Assembly: GCA_017509785.1 (NCBI GenBank)
Contig: JAFWOT010000018.1
Span: 1-55,634, forward strand
Direction of reading: 5' to 3'
From: Clostridia bacterium
GTDB lineage: Bacteria > Bacillota > Clostridia > Christensenellales > CAG-138
DNA: 55,634 bases
The notes under the pieces were generated by a model. The model was not told the DNA's origin and searched no databases. It was given only the letters and a program-made list of their open reading frames with translations. The stretch's first letter is position 1; each line of letters starts with the position of its first letter. A program made the position numbers and the translations under genes. This document shows positions 8,272-19,307 of this stretch, piece after piece.

Positions 8272-9441
8272 ATGGATCCGAATGAAAAACTCAGCTTAAA
8301 GTACCGCACGATGCGCCGTATAAGGCGGCGCAGGGCGGCCGCGCCGTTCGTATATCTCATCGCGGCGCTGCTGCTCATCGGCGTGTGCGTGCTTCTGAAA
8401 CTCCTGCCCAAGAAGAGCACGGGCAGGGAGTACGACGGCATTGCCGGCACGGGCAGGTTCACCGCCACGTTCACGGGCAATATCAACTGCGTCGGCGACG
8501 GCACGGTGATCGATTCTGAGGGGTATGAGGAATACTTCGCGGGCGTCCGTTCCATTTTCGAGAGGGCGAACGTCGTCAGCGTCCCCATCAACGACCCGAT
8601 AATCGAGGACAGCGTCGAAACTTATCAGAGCGGCATGAGCGTCAAGTTCGCGGAAAAATACTTCAATTCCACGTTCCCGACCGCGCTGTTCGATCTCGGC
8701 GTCAAGGATGCGACCATCTGCAATAAGGACATATTCCGCTACGGCTCGAAGGGCGTTCTGGAGACCTCGAGGCTGCTGGAGTCCGCGCACGCTTCCGTCG
8801 TAAACGGCCCGGACGACGCGGGCGGCATCACCGTTTCGGGCATAGATCCCTCCGCCTCGGCGGATGCGGCGGTCTACTCCCGCATATATGACGAGACCTC
8901 CGGGATAACGATACTTCACGTCGGCATAGAGGCCTCGGACGACAGGCTCCGCAGCTACGGCTCCTATGACGTCCGCACCTATAACGACAGGGACAACAAC
9001 CTCTCCCGTGATATCAGCGATCTGCGCGAGCAGAACCCCGACGCGTTCATCGCCGTCACGGTGAGCTGGGGTGAATACTATCTGCTCAAGCCCTCCTCCT
9101 ATATGAGGAACATCTGCCGCATGCTCATCGACAACGGCGCGGACGTCGTGATCGGCACCGGCATCCAGATGGTGCTCTCCGCCGAAAAATACGGCGACGG
9201 ATACATTTTCTACGGCCTTGGAAATCTCGTTTCGGATGAGGCTTACACCATGACCCAGCGCGGCGCGATACTGAACTGCGTCTTCAATGAGGACGGCGTC
9301 GTTTATGAGCTCGTGCCCCTCAGCGTAAAGGGCGGCTATCCCACGATATCCGACTCCAAGCTGATACTCAGGACCCTCGTTTCCGACATCGGCGGCGAAG
9401 CCGAATACACGGTCGAAAACGGCAAACTCATTATCAAGTAA
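8272..9441 (+). CDS. PgsA/CapA-like protein with lost metal-binding residues
   Basis: Third gene of the pgs operon, 389 residues, with an Arg-rich N-terminus and one membrane anchor (about 25-42), so mostly outside the cell. Its position and the recognisable IFYGLGNLV-type and GADVVIG segments place it in the CapA/PgsA (PGA_cap) calcineurin-like fold. The usual metal ligands are replaced: GD(I/V)MLG is GN70IN, the NNH region reads NKD, HWGxEY is SWGEYY (265-269), and GHHPH is GTGIQ (295-299). Either it serves only as a structural synthase subunit or it is a distinct family. Function beyond poly-gamma-glutamate assembly or export is inference from context. Confidence 0.75.
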   Translation: MDPNEKLSLKYRTMRRIRRRRAAAPFVYLIAALLLIGVCVLLKLLPKKSTGREYDGIAGTGRFTATFTGNINCVGDGTVIDSEGYEEYFAGVRSIFERANVVSVPINDPIIEDSVETYQSGMSVKFAEKYFNSTFPTALFDLGVKDATICNKDIFRYGSKGVLETSRLLESAHASVVNGPDDAGGITVSGIDPSASADAAVYSRIYDETSGITILHVGIEASDDRLRSYGSYDVRTYNDRDNNLSRDISDLREQNPDAFIAVTVSWGEYYLLKPSSYMRNICRMLIDNGADVVIGTGIQMVLSAEKYGDGYIFYGLGNLVSDEAYTMTQRGAILNCVFNEDGVVYELVPLSVKGGYPTISDSKLILRTLVSDIGGEAEYTVENGKLIIK

Positions 9442-9454
9442 GGTTGGTAAACTC

Positions 9455-11221
9455 ATGGAAAGAAGAACGAAACTGCAGCAGAAGCAGAAGAACAACAAAG
9501 GATTGGTCGTGTTCGTCTGTATAGCGCTCGTTGTTGCGATAGGGCTCGGCGCGGTGGTCTACGGGCCGAAGCTCTTCGGGAAAAAGGAAGAAGGCGAAGT
9601 CAGCGCCCCCACCGCGGAACCCACGGCGATCCCCGCCGACACGGGGAGCCAGCCGGGCATCGTCGTGACGGCGATCCCCAGCCTTGAGCCGGATACCACC
9701 GAAGCGCCCATCATAATCAGCGGATCGGGCGTTGTAAGCTGCTCCAACCCCTACGCCACGGCCATAGGCAATCAGGTGCTTGAAAACGGCGGCAACGCCG
9801 TGGACGCCGCGGTCGCGGTCGCGTTCGCGCTCGGCGTGCTCGAGCCCTACGCCTCCGGCATAGGCGGAGGCGGCGGCATGCTGGTCTACGATCCGGCGAC
9901 GGATTCCAGCACCTTCTTCGATTACCGTGACGCCGCCGGCGCCGACATGAGCGGCACCTTCGGCAAGACGGGCGTTCCCGGGTTCGTCCTCGGCATGGAA
10001 ACGGCGCATCAGCGCTTCGGCTCCCAGAGCTGGGGCACCCTCATGCAGCCGGCCATCGAGTACGCGGAGAACGGCTTCCCCATCTCCGCGAGCTTTGCGA
10101 GGCATCTGCAGTCCTCCCATTCGAAGCTTTCCAGCAAGAACAATCCCCAGTTCTATAACGGCGCGAGGCTCCTCGCGGAGGGGGAGACCGTCGTCCAGAC
10201 CGAGCTTGCCGATACCTACCGCCTCATTCAGCGCTACGGCAGCAACATATTCTACGGTCAGGGTCAGGCCATAAGGCAGCACATAATCGAGGCTCTCAAC
10301 TATAAGCTCACCGATTACGATTTCGATACCTACAAGGTGTGCGAGCGCGTCCCCGTTGAAGGCAATTATAAGGGCGCGAAGATCGTCTCCGCTCCCGCTC
10401 CCTTCTCCGGAACGACCCTCATCCAGATGCTGAAGATCGCCGAAGCGGTCGACCTCGGCACCTATGATAACGACATAGTCCGCTATGCGAAGCTCATGGC
10501 GTCCATATCCTCCGTCACGCTGAAGGATCGCCGCCTCAATATCGCGGATCCCGCCTACTATAACGTGCCCGATACCCTTCTGACCGACGCGCATATGAGC
10601 GACCTCATCGCGAAGGTCGCCTCCGGCAACCCCGAATACATCGAGTCGGATCCCGAGCATGAGTCCACCACCCATATCTCCGTCATGGATAAGAACGGCA
10701 TGATGGTCTCCATGACGAACACGCTCTCCGATTTCTTCGGCCTCGGCACCTACGTTGACGGGTTCTTCCTCAACAACACGATGGTCACCTCCTCCGGCAA
10801 CCCCGACGCGAGGAACTACTGCAAGCAGGGTCAGCGTCCCCGCTCCTTCGCGATGCCGACCTTCATATTCACGCCCGACGGCGGCAAGGTAGCACTCGGC
10901 TCCTCCGGCGGCGACAGGATCCCCCAGACCGTGATGCAGGTCATCGTCCGTTATTTTGAGGGCGAGACCATGCAGGAGGCCTGCGACAAGCCCAGGATAG
11001 TCATGAACGGCTTCAATTACTATATCGAGGATCAGAGCGTCATCGACCCGAACGGCGAGCTCGACAGAGCGGGCTTCCCGCCCAAGCTCTACTTCTCCTC
11101 GCATGAGTACTTCGGCGCCTTCAACGCCGTCGGAGTCACCGGCGACGGCACCGCCTTCGGCGCGGCCGATCAGCGCAGGAACGGCGCGGTCGAGACCGCC
11201 GCGGAGAGCGGAGATTCGTAA
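9455..11221 (+). CDS. gamma-glutamyltransferase, membrane-anchored, of the pgs operon
   Basis: N-terminal nucleophile hydrolase of the gamma-glutamyltransferase/CapD family, 588 residues. A membrane segment (about 28-48) and a Pro/Thr linker put the catalytic part outside. The large-subunit signature NGGNAVDAAVAVAFALGV is present, as is YRDAAGADM with the substrate-carboxylate Arg. The autoprocessing site is STTHISVMD with the nucleophile Thr near 405, and the small-subunit GSSGGDRI oxyanion motif is intact, so it should self-cleave and be active. Following pgsBC and the PgsA homologue, it should either release poly-gamma-glutamate by hydrolysis (as PgdS or Ggt do) or transfer it to peptidoglycan (as CapD does). 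It does not encode glutathione recycling by context. Confidence 0.88.
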   Translation: MERRTKLQQKQKNNKGLVVFVCIALVVAIGLGAVVYGPKLFGKKEEGEVSAPTAEPTAIPADTGSQPGIVVTAIPSLEPDTTEAPIIISGSGVVSCSNPYATAIGNQVLENGGNAVDAAVAVAFALGVLEPYASGIGGGGGMLVYDPATDSSTFFDYRDAAGADMSGTFGKTGVPGFVLGMETAHQRFGSQSWGTLMQPAIEYAENGFPISASFARHLQSSHSKLSSKNNPQFYNGARLLAEGETVVQTELADTYRLIQRYGSNIFYGQGQAIRQHIIEALNYKLTDYDFDTYKVCERVPVEGNYKGAKIVSAPAPFSGTTLIQMLKIAEAVDLGTYDNDIVRYAKLMASISSVTLKDRRLNIADPAYYNVPDTLLTDAHMSDLIAKVASGNPEYIESDPEHESTTHISVMDKNGMMVSMTNTLSDFFGLGTYVDGFFLNNTMVTSSGNPDARNYCKQGQRPRSFAMPTFIFTPDGGKVALGSSGGDRIPQTVMQVIVRYFEGETMQEACDKPRIVMNGFNYYIEDQSVIDPNGELDRAGFPPKLYFSSHEYFGAFNAVGVTGDGTAFGAADQRRNGAVETAAESGDS

Positions 11222-11251
11222 AACCCGGCCTACGGCATGTACGGCATAACC

Positions 11252-11290
11252 ACTGCGGGGCAGCACGCCCCGCAGTTGCTTTTTCTTTTG
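11252..11290 (+). terminator. terminator of the pgs operon
   Basis: A perfect 10-bp GC-rich stem (ACTGCGGGGC at 11252-11261, partner 11267-11276) is followed by TGCTTTTTCTTTT. The TTGACA of the next promoter begins at its end. Confidence 0.92.
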
Positions 11291-11316
11291 ACACGGCCGC
11301 GCTTGAATGGTATAAT
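11288..11316 (+). promoter_or_regulatory. consensus promoter of the lipoprotein/exonuclease/binding-protein operon
   Basis: TTGACA at 11288-11293 and TATAAT at 11311-11316, 17 bases apart: a perfect consensus, so strong constitutive expression is expected. Confidence 0.85.
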
Positions 11317-11352
11317 TATGATAGCGAATTATCGAGACTCATCGGAGGAATT

Positions 11353-11964
11353 ATGAACCTGATAAAAAGAATGCTATTGATGGCGCTGGCGGCGCTCACA
11401 GCGCTCGCGCTTTTCGGCTGCGCGAAGCCGAACGCGGACGGGGATCCGCAGCAGACGGAAGCCGCTCTGACGGAGGAACAGACCGCAAGGATCGAGTTCC
11501 TTGCGGAGGCCTTCGCGCGTTTCGGCCCCTGTGATATGAAGAACGGGCTCACTCTTTCGTGGATGGAGAGGATCATCCCCTGCGTTTGGGCCGGAAGGCT
11601 CGAGGAATGCGAGCTCGAGGGCTTCTGCAAGGTGACGCTCGAGGAGGCGGACGCGACCGTCGATTCCGTCTTCAAGGGGATGGAGATCCCCGATTACACC
11701 CGCAAAAAGTACGACGCGTCGCAGGATCAGGAATACTTCCTCCTTAACGGGTACTATTATATGAAGCTCGCCAAGCCTCTTGCCGCGAGGATCGACTCCG
11801 TCAAGCCCTTTGAGGACGCGGAGACCGGCGCGGAGCGGGTGAGGGCGACGGTCAGCGTATTCGAGGAGGGCGAACTCATGACCGTCGTTACAATGGAGCT
11901 CGCCCCCGACGCGGAGAGCTGCTATTCCGTCGTAAGGACGGAGCTCAACGACTACATGAAGTGA
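11353..11964 (+). CDS. lipoprotein of unknown function
   Basis: A 203-residue protein with a lipoprotein signal (basic start, Leu/Ala core, lipobox ALFGC with Cys at about 23), so it would be anchored to the outer face of the membrane. The mature part is acidic, with no repeat or motif that I recognise. The ATG at 11353 follows CGGAGG at a normal distance. It is the first gene of the operon with the YhaM-like exonuclease and the binding protein; the next ATG lies eight bases after its stop. Confidence 0.7.
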   Translation: MNLIKRMLLMALAALTALALFGCAKPNADGDPQQTEAALTEEQTARIEFLAEAFARFGPCDMKNGLTLSWMERIIPCVWAGRLEECELEGFCKVTLEEADATVDSVFKGMEIPDYTRKKYDASQDQEYFLLNGYYYMKLAKPLAARIDSVKPFEDAETGAERVRATVSVFEEGELMTVVTMELAPDAESCYSVVRTELNDYMK

Positions 11965-11972
11965 GGTTTATT

Positions 11973-12965
11973 ATGGGCAGAATGAAGCTTTTATCCAACT
12001 GCATAAATAACGCGACGGGAGCCGTCGAGGGCTTCTGCGTCATCCGTTCGGTGCAGGTCAAGTCCAACGTAAAGGGCGCCGATTATCTCGATCTCGTTCT
12101 CGCGGACGCGGGCGGCGAGGTCAACGCCAAGCTCTGGGATTACAGCACAGGGGTCCACGGCGTCTATGCCGTAGGCGATATAATAAAGGTCAGGGGCACG
12201 ATCAACCTCTGGAAGGACGTCGAGCAGCTCAAGGTCGACCGCATCCGCCACAGGAAGGACGCCGACGCCGTCGACATGAGCGACATAGTCGCGAGCTCCC
12301 CCATAGACGGGGAGGCGACCTATGAAGCGATATTCGAATTCGCGGGCACCTTTGCCGACCCGGATCTCACCCTCCTCACGCAGTATCTGCTCAAGTCCCG
12401 CAGGGAGGCCATCGCCGCGTATCCCGCAGCCCTGAAGCTGCATCACGCCATCCGCGGCGGGCTCATGTTCCACACGGGCACGATGCTCGAGGTCGCGAAA
12501 AAGATAGTCGAGGTCTACAAGCCCCTCTATCCGGAGCTTTCGAGCGACCTCGTCTACTGCGGGATAATCCTGCACGACATAGCAAAGACCGAGGAGCTGA
12601 ACGTCTCCGAACTCGGCGTCGCCACCTCGTATTCGACCCGCGGTCAGCTCATGGGGCATATAAACATGGGCGTGTGCATGGTCGAGCAGGCTGCGGCGGA
12701 GCTCCAGCTCCCCGAGGAGCTGACGACCCTCGTTTCGCATATGCTGCTTTCGCATCACGGGCAGCCGGATTACGGCTCCCCCAAGCCGCCGATGTTCCCC
12801 GAGGCGGAGATAGTCTCCGAGATAGACATGCTCGACGCCCGCATGTTTGAGATGTACGACGCGCTCGGCGCCGTGAAGATAGGCGAATTCACCGACCGTC
12901 AGTGGTCCATGGACGACCGCAGGCTGTACAGGCACGGCCACGGCTGTGTGAAGAACGAGGAATAA
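11973..12965 (+). CDS. YhaM-like 3'-5' exoribonuclease (OB fold plus HD domain)
   Basis: A 330-residue protein with the YhaM arrangement: an N-terminal OB-fold nucleic-acid binding domain (about 5-90, with ADAGGEVNAKLWDY) and a C-terminal HD phosphohydrolase domain (about 150-315) bearing HH...FHTGTML and CGIILHDIAKTEEL. In Bacillus, YhaM trims short RNA or DNA from the 3' end using metal. The ATG at 11973 has GAGG seven bases upstream and is favoured over the in-frame GTG at 11961. Neighbouring lipoprotein genes give no hint to a special role. Confidence 0.88.
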   Translation: MGRMKLLSNCINNATGAVEGFCVIRSVQVKSNVKGADYLDLVLADAGGEVNAKLWDYSTGVHGVYAVGDIIKVRGTINLWKDVEQLKVDRIRHRKDADAVDMSDIVASSPIDGEATYEAIFEFAGTFADPDLTLLTQYLLKSRREAIAAYPAALKLHHAIRGGLMFHTGTMLEVAKKIVEVYKPLYPELSSDLVYCGIILHDIAKTEELNVSELGVATSYSTRGQLMGHINMGVCMVEQAAAELQLPEELTTLVSHMLLSHHGQPDYGSPKPPMFPEAEIVSEIDMLDARMFEMYDALGAVKIGEFTDRQWSMDDRRLYRHGHGCVKNEE

Positions 12966-12992
12966 CGAAGTACCTTTTAAGGGGGTGAGCGC

Positions 12993-15404
12993 ATGAAGAG
13001 ATACGCGGCTTTGGCTTTGGCGGCTCTCATGGCGCTTGCCCTTTTTGTTTCCTGCGGGCGAAGGGAGGACGGACCCGCCCCGACGGCGGAACCGACGGCG
13101 CTGCCAACGGCGGCCCCGCGCGAGCCCATCGACATGGACGCCGGCGAAAGATACACATTCACCGTCGTCTCCCCGGAGCTGCCCTCCTGCTGGAGCGCTC
13201 TTTCTGAGAGGAACGCCGATGAGGAGCTCGTCTGCCGGCTCACCTGCCCTCCCCTCGTGGAGGCACAGGTCCTCGACGCGGAGGACGGCACGTTCCAATG
13301 GGTGCTTCGCCTGGTGAACAGCGTGCGCGACGTTACCGCCTCCCACAGGGAGGATATCTCCGCTTACGGCGCGGAGACGGACGGCGCTGCCCCGGAGGAA
13401 ACGCTCGGCGGCTTCGTTTTCGAGGTGAGGCTGAGGAGCGATATCTGCTGGCAGAACGGCAGGTCGCTCAACGCCGACGACGTGATCCGCACCTTTGAGC
13501 TCATGCTCGATCCCGCGGCAGCCCTCCCCATAGGGGCGGAGCTCTGCGCCCTTCCCGCGGCTCCCGCAGGCGCCGAAAGCTATTATCTCTCGCAGAGGGA
13601 GGCGCGATTCGTCCCCGTGAGCGCGCTCGGCTTCCGCTCCAACGCGGGCGCCATCGCCGCGGGGCATACCCCGTATATCGACGTTCACGCCCTCGGCGGG
13701 CTTGAGGGAGCGGTTTCGGAAACGGGCGCACCCTGCCCGCGCTGGGCGGCTTTTGACGACGTCACCCCCTATCATATCGAGGGAAGCGACGCGCCCGCCG
13801 TCACTCCGGCGGAGCTCTGGAACGAGTACCGCAGGAAGCTCGAGATCGGCTTCGAGCTCGAAGCCCTCTGCGCTCTCCGTGTGGAGAAGGGGAGGACGGA
13901 CGCGGCGTTCGCCGGGACGGTCGGCGTCTACAAGACGGGCGATTACAGCTTCAATTACGTCTGCTCCGGGAAGGCGGACCGCAAGTCGCTCTTCCGGGCG
14001 CTTTCGCTCATACGCCCCGTGTACGCGCCCTATTACACCCGCGCGGGCGAGACGGACGAGCTCGACGTTCCGCGCGGATACTGCACGAACGGGAAGAACA
14101 CCATGAGCTGCGGCCCGTACGTGATCGATTCATTCGAGCGAGGCTCCTCGCTCACGCTCACGCGCAACCCGCTGTGGTACGGCTGGCGCAAGGCGGCGGA
14201 CGGCTCCGCGTACGCGATAACGGATTATTCCGTCAGCGGCGAAAGGCTGATCTGCTGGCAGGCGACCTCCGTCGTGTTCAAAACCGCCTCCGCGGAGGAG
14301 GCGTTCGCCGCTCTCGCGTATGGGAGCGCGGACGCGGTCCGTCCGTACCCCGGCTCGGCGGGCTCCGCCGCAAAGGGAAGGCTGAGCGAACCGACCGACG
14401 GCGTGCTGACTTTCGTCGTCAATACGGATGAGGAAGCTCTCACGGCTCTCGACGGCAAACAGAACAGCGGCTCGATACTCCTTTCGCAGATGAGCTTCCG
14501 CAGGGCGATGAGCCTCGCCCTCGACCGCGCGGCGATAGCCTCGGAGCTCGGCGGTACGCCCGAGCTCGGCCTCATCGGCTCCGCCTCGCTCACGGAAGGG
14601 TACGCCTACCCGCCCGCATACTATCGCTCGACGGAGGAGGCGAAGCGCGCGATCGCGGAAGCGTACGCCCCGCAAGCGGGGGAGGAGGCCTCCGAAACAA
14701 TACCCCTCACCGGGTTTGACAGGCAGACCGCCCGCGCCCTCATGGAGCAGGCCGCGGAGGAACTCATCGGGCGGGGCCTCTATCGTGAGGAGCAGCCCGT
14801 CACCGTCTCCGTCGCCTGCCGAGGGGGATACGCCGCGGACGCCGCCTGCGTGGAGCTCACGCAGTATTATCTTAACGTCGCCGCCGCGGGGACGAAGCTC
14901 GGCCACATTGAGCTCATTCCCGTCGCCGTCCCCGAAGAGGGGACACGGGCGGTGTTCGGAGGGGAATTCGCAATGTGCCTGACCCTGGTGAAATGGGGCG
15001 GCCCCGCCGAGTTCCTGCGCCGCGCTTTCGATCCGGATCTCTTCCCGGGGGAGAACCTCGTTCCCGATCCCGCGGGCACTCTCATTGAGATGCGCCAGGA
15101 AGGACGCTTCGTGAAAATAAGCTGTGAGCAGTGGGCGCTGCGCCTCGGCCCGGGAGGCAGCCTCGCCTCCTCAAGGCAGGAGGTGAAGCTCGGCGTCTGC
15201 GCCGGGATAGAAGCGCGCCTTCTCGGGGAATACTCGTGCATACCGGTCGTCTCGCCCTCGGGCGGGGTGTATCCCGGTGAAAAGGCGGGCTTCCTGCTGC
15301 CGGGGTACTCGCCCTATTTCGGGCGCGGCGGGTTCGAGCTGATGCGCTTCCGCTTCTCCGACGCAGAGTGGGAGGCGCGGAAAGAGGAGCTCCCCGTTCC
15401 CTGA
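12993..15404 (+). CDS. extracellular solute-binding lipoprotein, family 5 (peptide/nickel type), large
   Basis: Substrate-binding lipoprotein of 803 residues with a lipobox (LALFVSC, Cys about 21) and a Pro/Thr linker. Family 5 (OppA/DppA) marks are WQNGRSLNADDVIRTFELML, CGPYVIDSFERGSSLTLTRNP and MSFRRAMSLALDRAAIA. It is about 250 residues longer than the usual family member. No permease or ATPase genes lie next to it, so it may work with a transporter elsewhere or as an orphan sensor. The ATG follows AAGGGGGTG. It ends the operon that starts at 11353. Confidence 0.8.
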   Translation: MKRYAALALAALMALALFVSCGRREDGPAPTAEPTALPTAAPREPIDMDAGERYTFTVVSPELPSCWSALSERNADEELVCRLTCPPLVEAQVLDAEDGTFQWVLRLVNSVRDVTASHREDISAYGAETDGAAPEETLGGFVFEVRLRSDICWQNGRSLNADDVIRTFELMLDPAAALPIGAELCALPAAPAGAESYYLSQREARFVPVSALGFRSNAGAIAAGHTPYIDVHALGGLEGAVSETGAPCPRWAAFDDVTPYHIEGSDAPAVTPAELWNEYRRKLEIGFELEALCALRVEKGRTDAAFAGTVGVYKTGDYSFNYVCSGKADRKSLFRALSLIRPVYAPYYTRAGETDELDVPRGYCTNGKNTMSCGPYVIDSFERGSSLTLTRNPLWYGWRKAADGSAYAITDYSVSGERLICWQATSVVFKTASAEEAFAALAYGSADAVRPYPGSAGSAAKGRLSEPTDGVLTFVVNTDEEALTALDGKQNSGSILLSQMSFRRAMSLALDRAAIASELGGTPELGLIGSASLTEGYAYPPAYYRSTEEAKRAIAEAYAPQAGEEASETIPLTGFDRQTARALMEQAAEELIGRGLYREEQPVTVSVACRGGYAADAACVELTQYYLNVAAAGTKLGHIELIPVAVPEEGTRAVFGGEFAMCLTLVKWGGPAEFLRRAFDPDLFPGENLVPDPAGTLIEMRQEGRFVKISCEQWALRLGPGGSLASSRQEVKLGVCAGIEARLLGEYSCIPVVSPSGGVYPGEKAGFLLPGYSPYFGRGGFELMRFRFSDAEWEARKEELPVP

Positions 15405-15437
15405 GGGAAGCCGTATCGATAAGGCGCTTTTTTACCG

Positions 15438-15465
15438 TTGACTGCAAAGGAATTTGTGATATAAT
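15438..15465 (+). promoter_or_regulatory. promoter of metG
   Basis: TTGACT at 15438-15443 and TATAAT at 15460-15465, 16 bases apart. The leader of about 35 bases is too short for a T-box or S-box. Confidence 0.8.
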
Positions 15466-15504
15466 AAACCGATCTGAACCGAAGCATTTTAAGGAGGGCT
15501 CACC

Positions 15505-17523
<2,019 letters not shown>

Positions 17524-17543
17524 CAGCTTAACAGGCGTATCAA

Positions 17544-17572
17544 AAAGCCCGTCGGTCACCCCGGCGGGCTTT
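17544..17572. terminator. bidirectional terminator between metG and a lipoprotein gene
   Basis: A 12-bp stem with one G-T pair (AAAGCCCG... with CGGGCTTT) in the gap between the convergent genes. The run of T is stronger on the minus strand (CTTTTTG). Confidence 0.85.
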
Positions 17573-17585
17573 GTCTATGCGTTTG

Positions 17586-18815
17586 TCATTCCGCGGGTCT
17601 GCGGTCGATGACGATCAGCGGGCTGCCGTCCGAATCGTTCTGTATCGCCGCGCTGAGCAGGTCCGCGTTCTCGGCGGTCCAGCTGAAATCAAACTGGGAG
17701 AGCTCGCCGCTTTCGATCGCCGCGAGCACGCCCTCTACGTCGCCGTAGCGGGTGAGATAGAACGGGTTGCCGAGCTCCGGCTCTCCGTAAAGCTCGGAGT
17801 ATTCGCGCACGATCCTCACCATCGTGGAACGGATCTCATCGTCTTCGGCCTGCTCCGCGAACAGCTTCGAGACCGAAACGAGCCTGCCCTCGGTATCGAA
17901 ATTGTAGCTGATGAGGAAGTAGTACCCGAACTCGATGTTGTAGATGTTGAAGGACTTGTCCGCCCCGGGAGCGAAATAATCCTCGAACCAGTCGTCGTCC
18001 TCCGTCATCCATTCCTCGATCTCCGCACTCTCGATCTCGTCGATGGAGGTCCCCCATGCGTATTCGCCGGGCAGACGGTAGAATGAATAGAGCACGTCGT
18101 TATGCCTGTCCCCGTTATATGAGGTGATAGTCACTATGCAGATATAATCCCCGCGCGGAACGAAGATCTGGAGCTGATGCACCTCGATCCCGTTGAGCTC
18201 AAAGACGACGTCCGTGCCGGAGAAGGTCTCCGCCCCGAACCCGACGTCGCAGAGATCGAGCTCGTACTCCTCTATGCCCATCTGAGCGGCGACGTGGTCA
18301 TAGGAGTCTGCGACGGCCTCCGCGATCTGCTCCGAGGTGAAGCCTCCGACCTCCGCGGCCTTCGCGTCCTCCACGGAAAGGTTTATGTTGTCCTGCCCGT
18401 CGGGGGATTCGGCGTACATGAGAATGACGGTCCCCGATTCCTTGAGGGCGTGTTTCAGATCGTTCGGCGTGAAGGCGAGGACCGCGTTGTTGAGCTGCGA
18501 GAGCTGCCCCTCGTCCGCAAACCGCCAGCCCTCGAGGAAAACTCCGTAGCCGAGCGTGCGGTTCTCATAGCATTCGCCATAGATCTCTCCCGGATAAACC
18601 ATGCCCGTAATATCCGCGGGAGGAGCCTCTGTGGGCTTCGGTGTGGGCTCCTCCGTGGGAGCCTCCGTCGGGGCTTCGGTGGGCTCGTCCGTGGGGGCCT
18701 CCGTCGGAGCCTGAGTCGGCTCATCGGTGACCGCGGCGTCCTTCCCCGGGCGGCCGAAGCACCCGAGCCCGAACACCATCAAAAGCGCCAGAAGAAGTAT
18801 GAACGGTTTTCGCAT
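17586..18815 (-). CDS. lipoprotein with Thr/Glu/Pro spacer, unknown function
   Basis: A 409-residue predicted lipoprotein: signal peptide with lipobox GLGC (Cys about 19), then a spacer of repeated EAPT/DEPT units (about 30-70) that would lift the domain off the membrane. The remaining roughly 340 residues are acidic and aromatic-rich, with YPGEIYGECYENRTLGYGVF, and match no family I recognise. The ATG at 18815 has AGGAGG seven bases upstream; the frame runs further upstream only through the repeat block. It is transcribed alone, convergent to metG. Confidence 0.75.
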   Translation of the reverse strand: MRKPFILLLALLMVFGLGCFGRPGKDAAVTDEPTQAPTEAPTDEPTEAPTEAPTEEPTPKPTEAPPADITGMVYPGEIYGECYENRTLGYGVFLEGWRFADEGQLSQLNNAVLAFTPNDLKHALKESGTVILMYAESPDGQDNINLSVEDAKAAEVGGFTSEQIAEAVADSYDHVAAQMGIEEYELDLCDVGFGAETFSGTDVVFELNGIEVHQLQIFVPRGDYICIVTITSYNGDRHNDVLYSFYRLPGEYAWGTSIDEIESAEIEEWMTEDDDWFEDYFAPGADKSFNIYNIEFGYYFLISYNFDTEGRLVSVSKLFAEQAEDDEIRSTMVRIVREYSELYGEPELGNPFYLTRYGDVEGVLAAIESGELSQFDFSWTAENADLLSAAIQNDSDGSPLIVIDRRPAE

Positions 18816-19002
18816 GAGGGTTCCTCCTGAAGTGTGGATTCCTGAACAAAGCATAACATAATACGGAGAAGATTGCAACAAAAATATACTCGTTTCGCGC
18901 AGATCAGCCCGCTGCGGGAAAATCGAGAGAAAAAAACCCTTCCCCCGGGGGAAGGTGCGCCGACGCGGTCGCTCCGGATGAGGGATGAGACCATGCAGGC
19001 GC
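18816..19002. other. upstream gap with a dispersed palindromic repeat module
   Basis: No gene was seen. The AT-rich stretch 18841-18900 probably holds the promoter of the lipoprotein gene. At 18937-18984, read on the minus strand, lies CCTCATCCGG followed by CACCTTCCCC and GGGGAAGGG, the same modules in the same order as the elements flanking the DUF559 gene at 43.1-43.8 kb. Confidence 0.5.
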
Positions 19003-19204
19003 CTTGCGTGAATGCGGGGGCAGTCCACTGGGCGAACTGCTGTTCCTGACGGAACAGACTGCGTTCGATCCCTTTCAAAACATTCACCGGATGTTTTGAA
19101 TTGCCTTCGGCAACCGGGATCGAACCTCGAACCCGCATTCGCTTCGCTCAAGCAGGTAAATGTGTCCCGTTTTCCGCCAATGCAAAAGGCCATGCACAGC
19201 ATGG
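19003..19204. repeat. long direct repeat, copy A, made of short hairpins
   Basis: About 200 bp nearly identical to 19308-19514. Inside are a run of small inverted repeats (CTGTTCC/GGAACAG, CAAAACAT/ATGTTTTG, TTGCC/GGCAA) and T-arm-like strings (GATCGAACCTCGAACC). It ends with half of the hairpin that is complete next to the tRNA. Confidence 0.85.
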
Positions 19205-19307
19205 TCGAAATCGCAATTTGCGACCGGCTTTGAACCTCAAACCGCCACAAGGCGCCGGAGGGTTCACCGTTTTCCGCGAATAAAAAGCGGAACTGCTTTT
19301 TAAATGA
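19205..19307. repeat. divergent third module of the same repeat block
   Basis: On the minus strand it repeats the GCGGAAAACGG start and a GGTTTGAGGTTC core also found in copies A and B, but the rest differs. It includes AAAAAGC-ggaact-GCTTTTT (about 19283-19302), a terminator-like hairpin. Confidence 0.5.

Noticed and set aside
15405..15436. Terminator after the binding-protein gene (GCC...GGC with T6)
   Set aside because: Only a 3-4 bp stem with a long loop; too weak to claim.
15405..15504. T-box or S-box before metG
   Set aside because: The promoter sits about 40 bases before the ATG; no room, and no T-box sequence.
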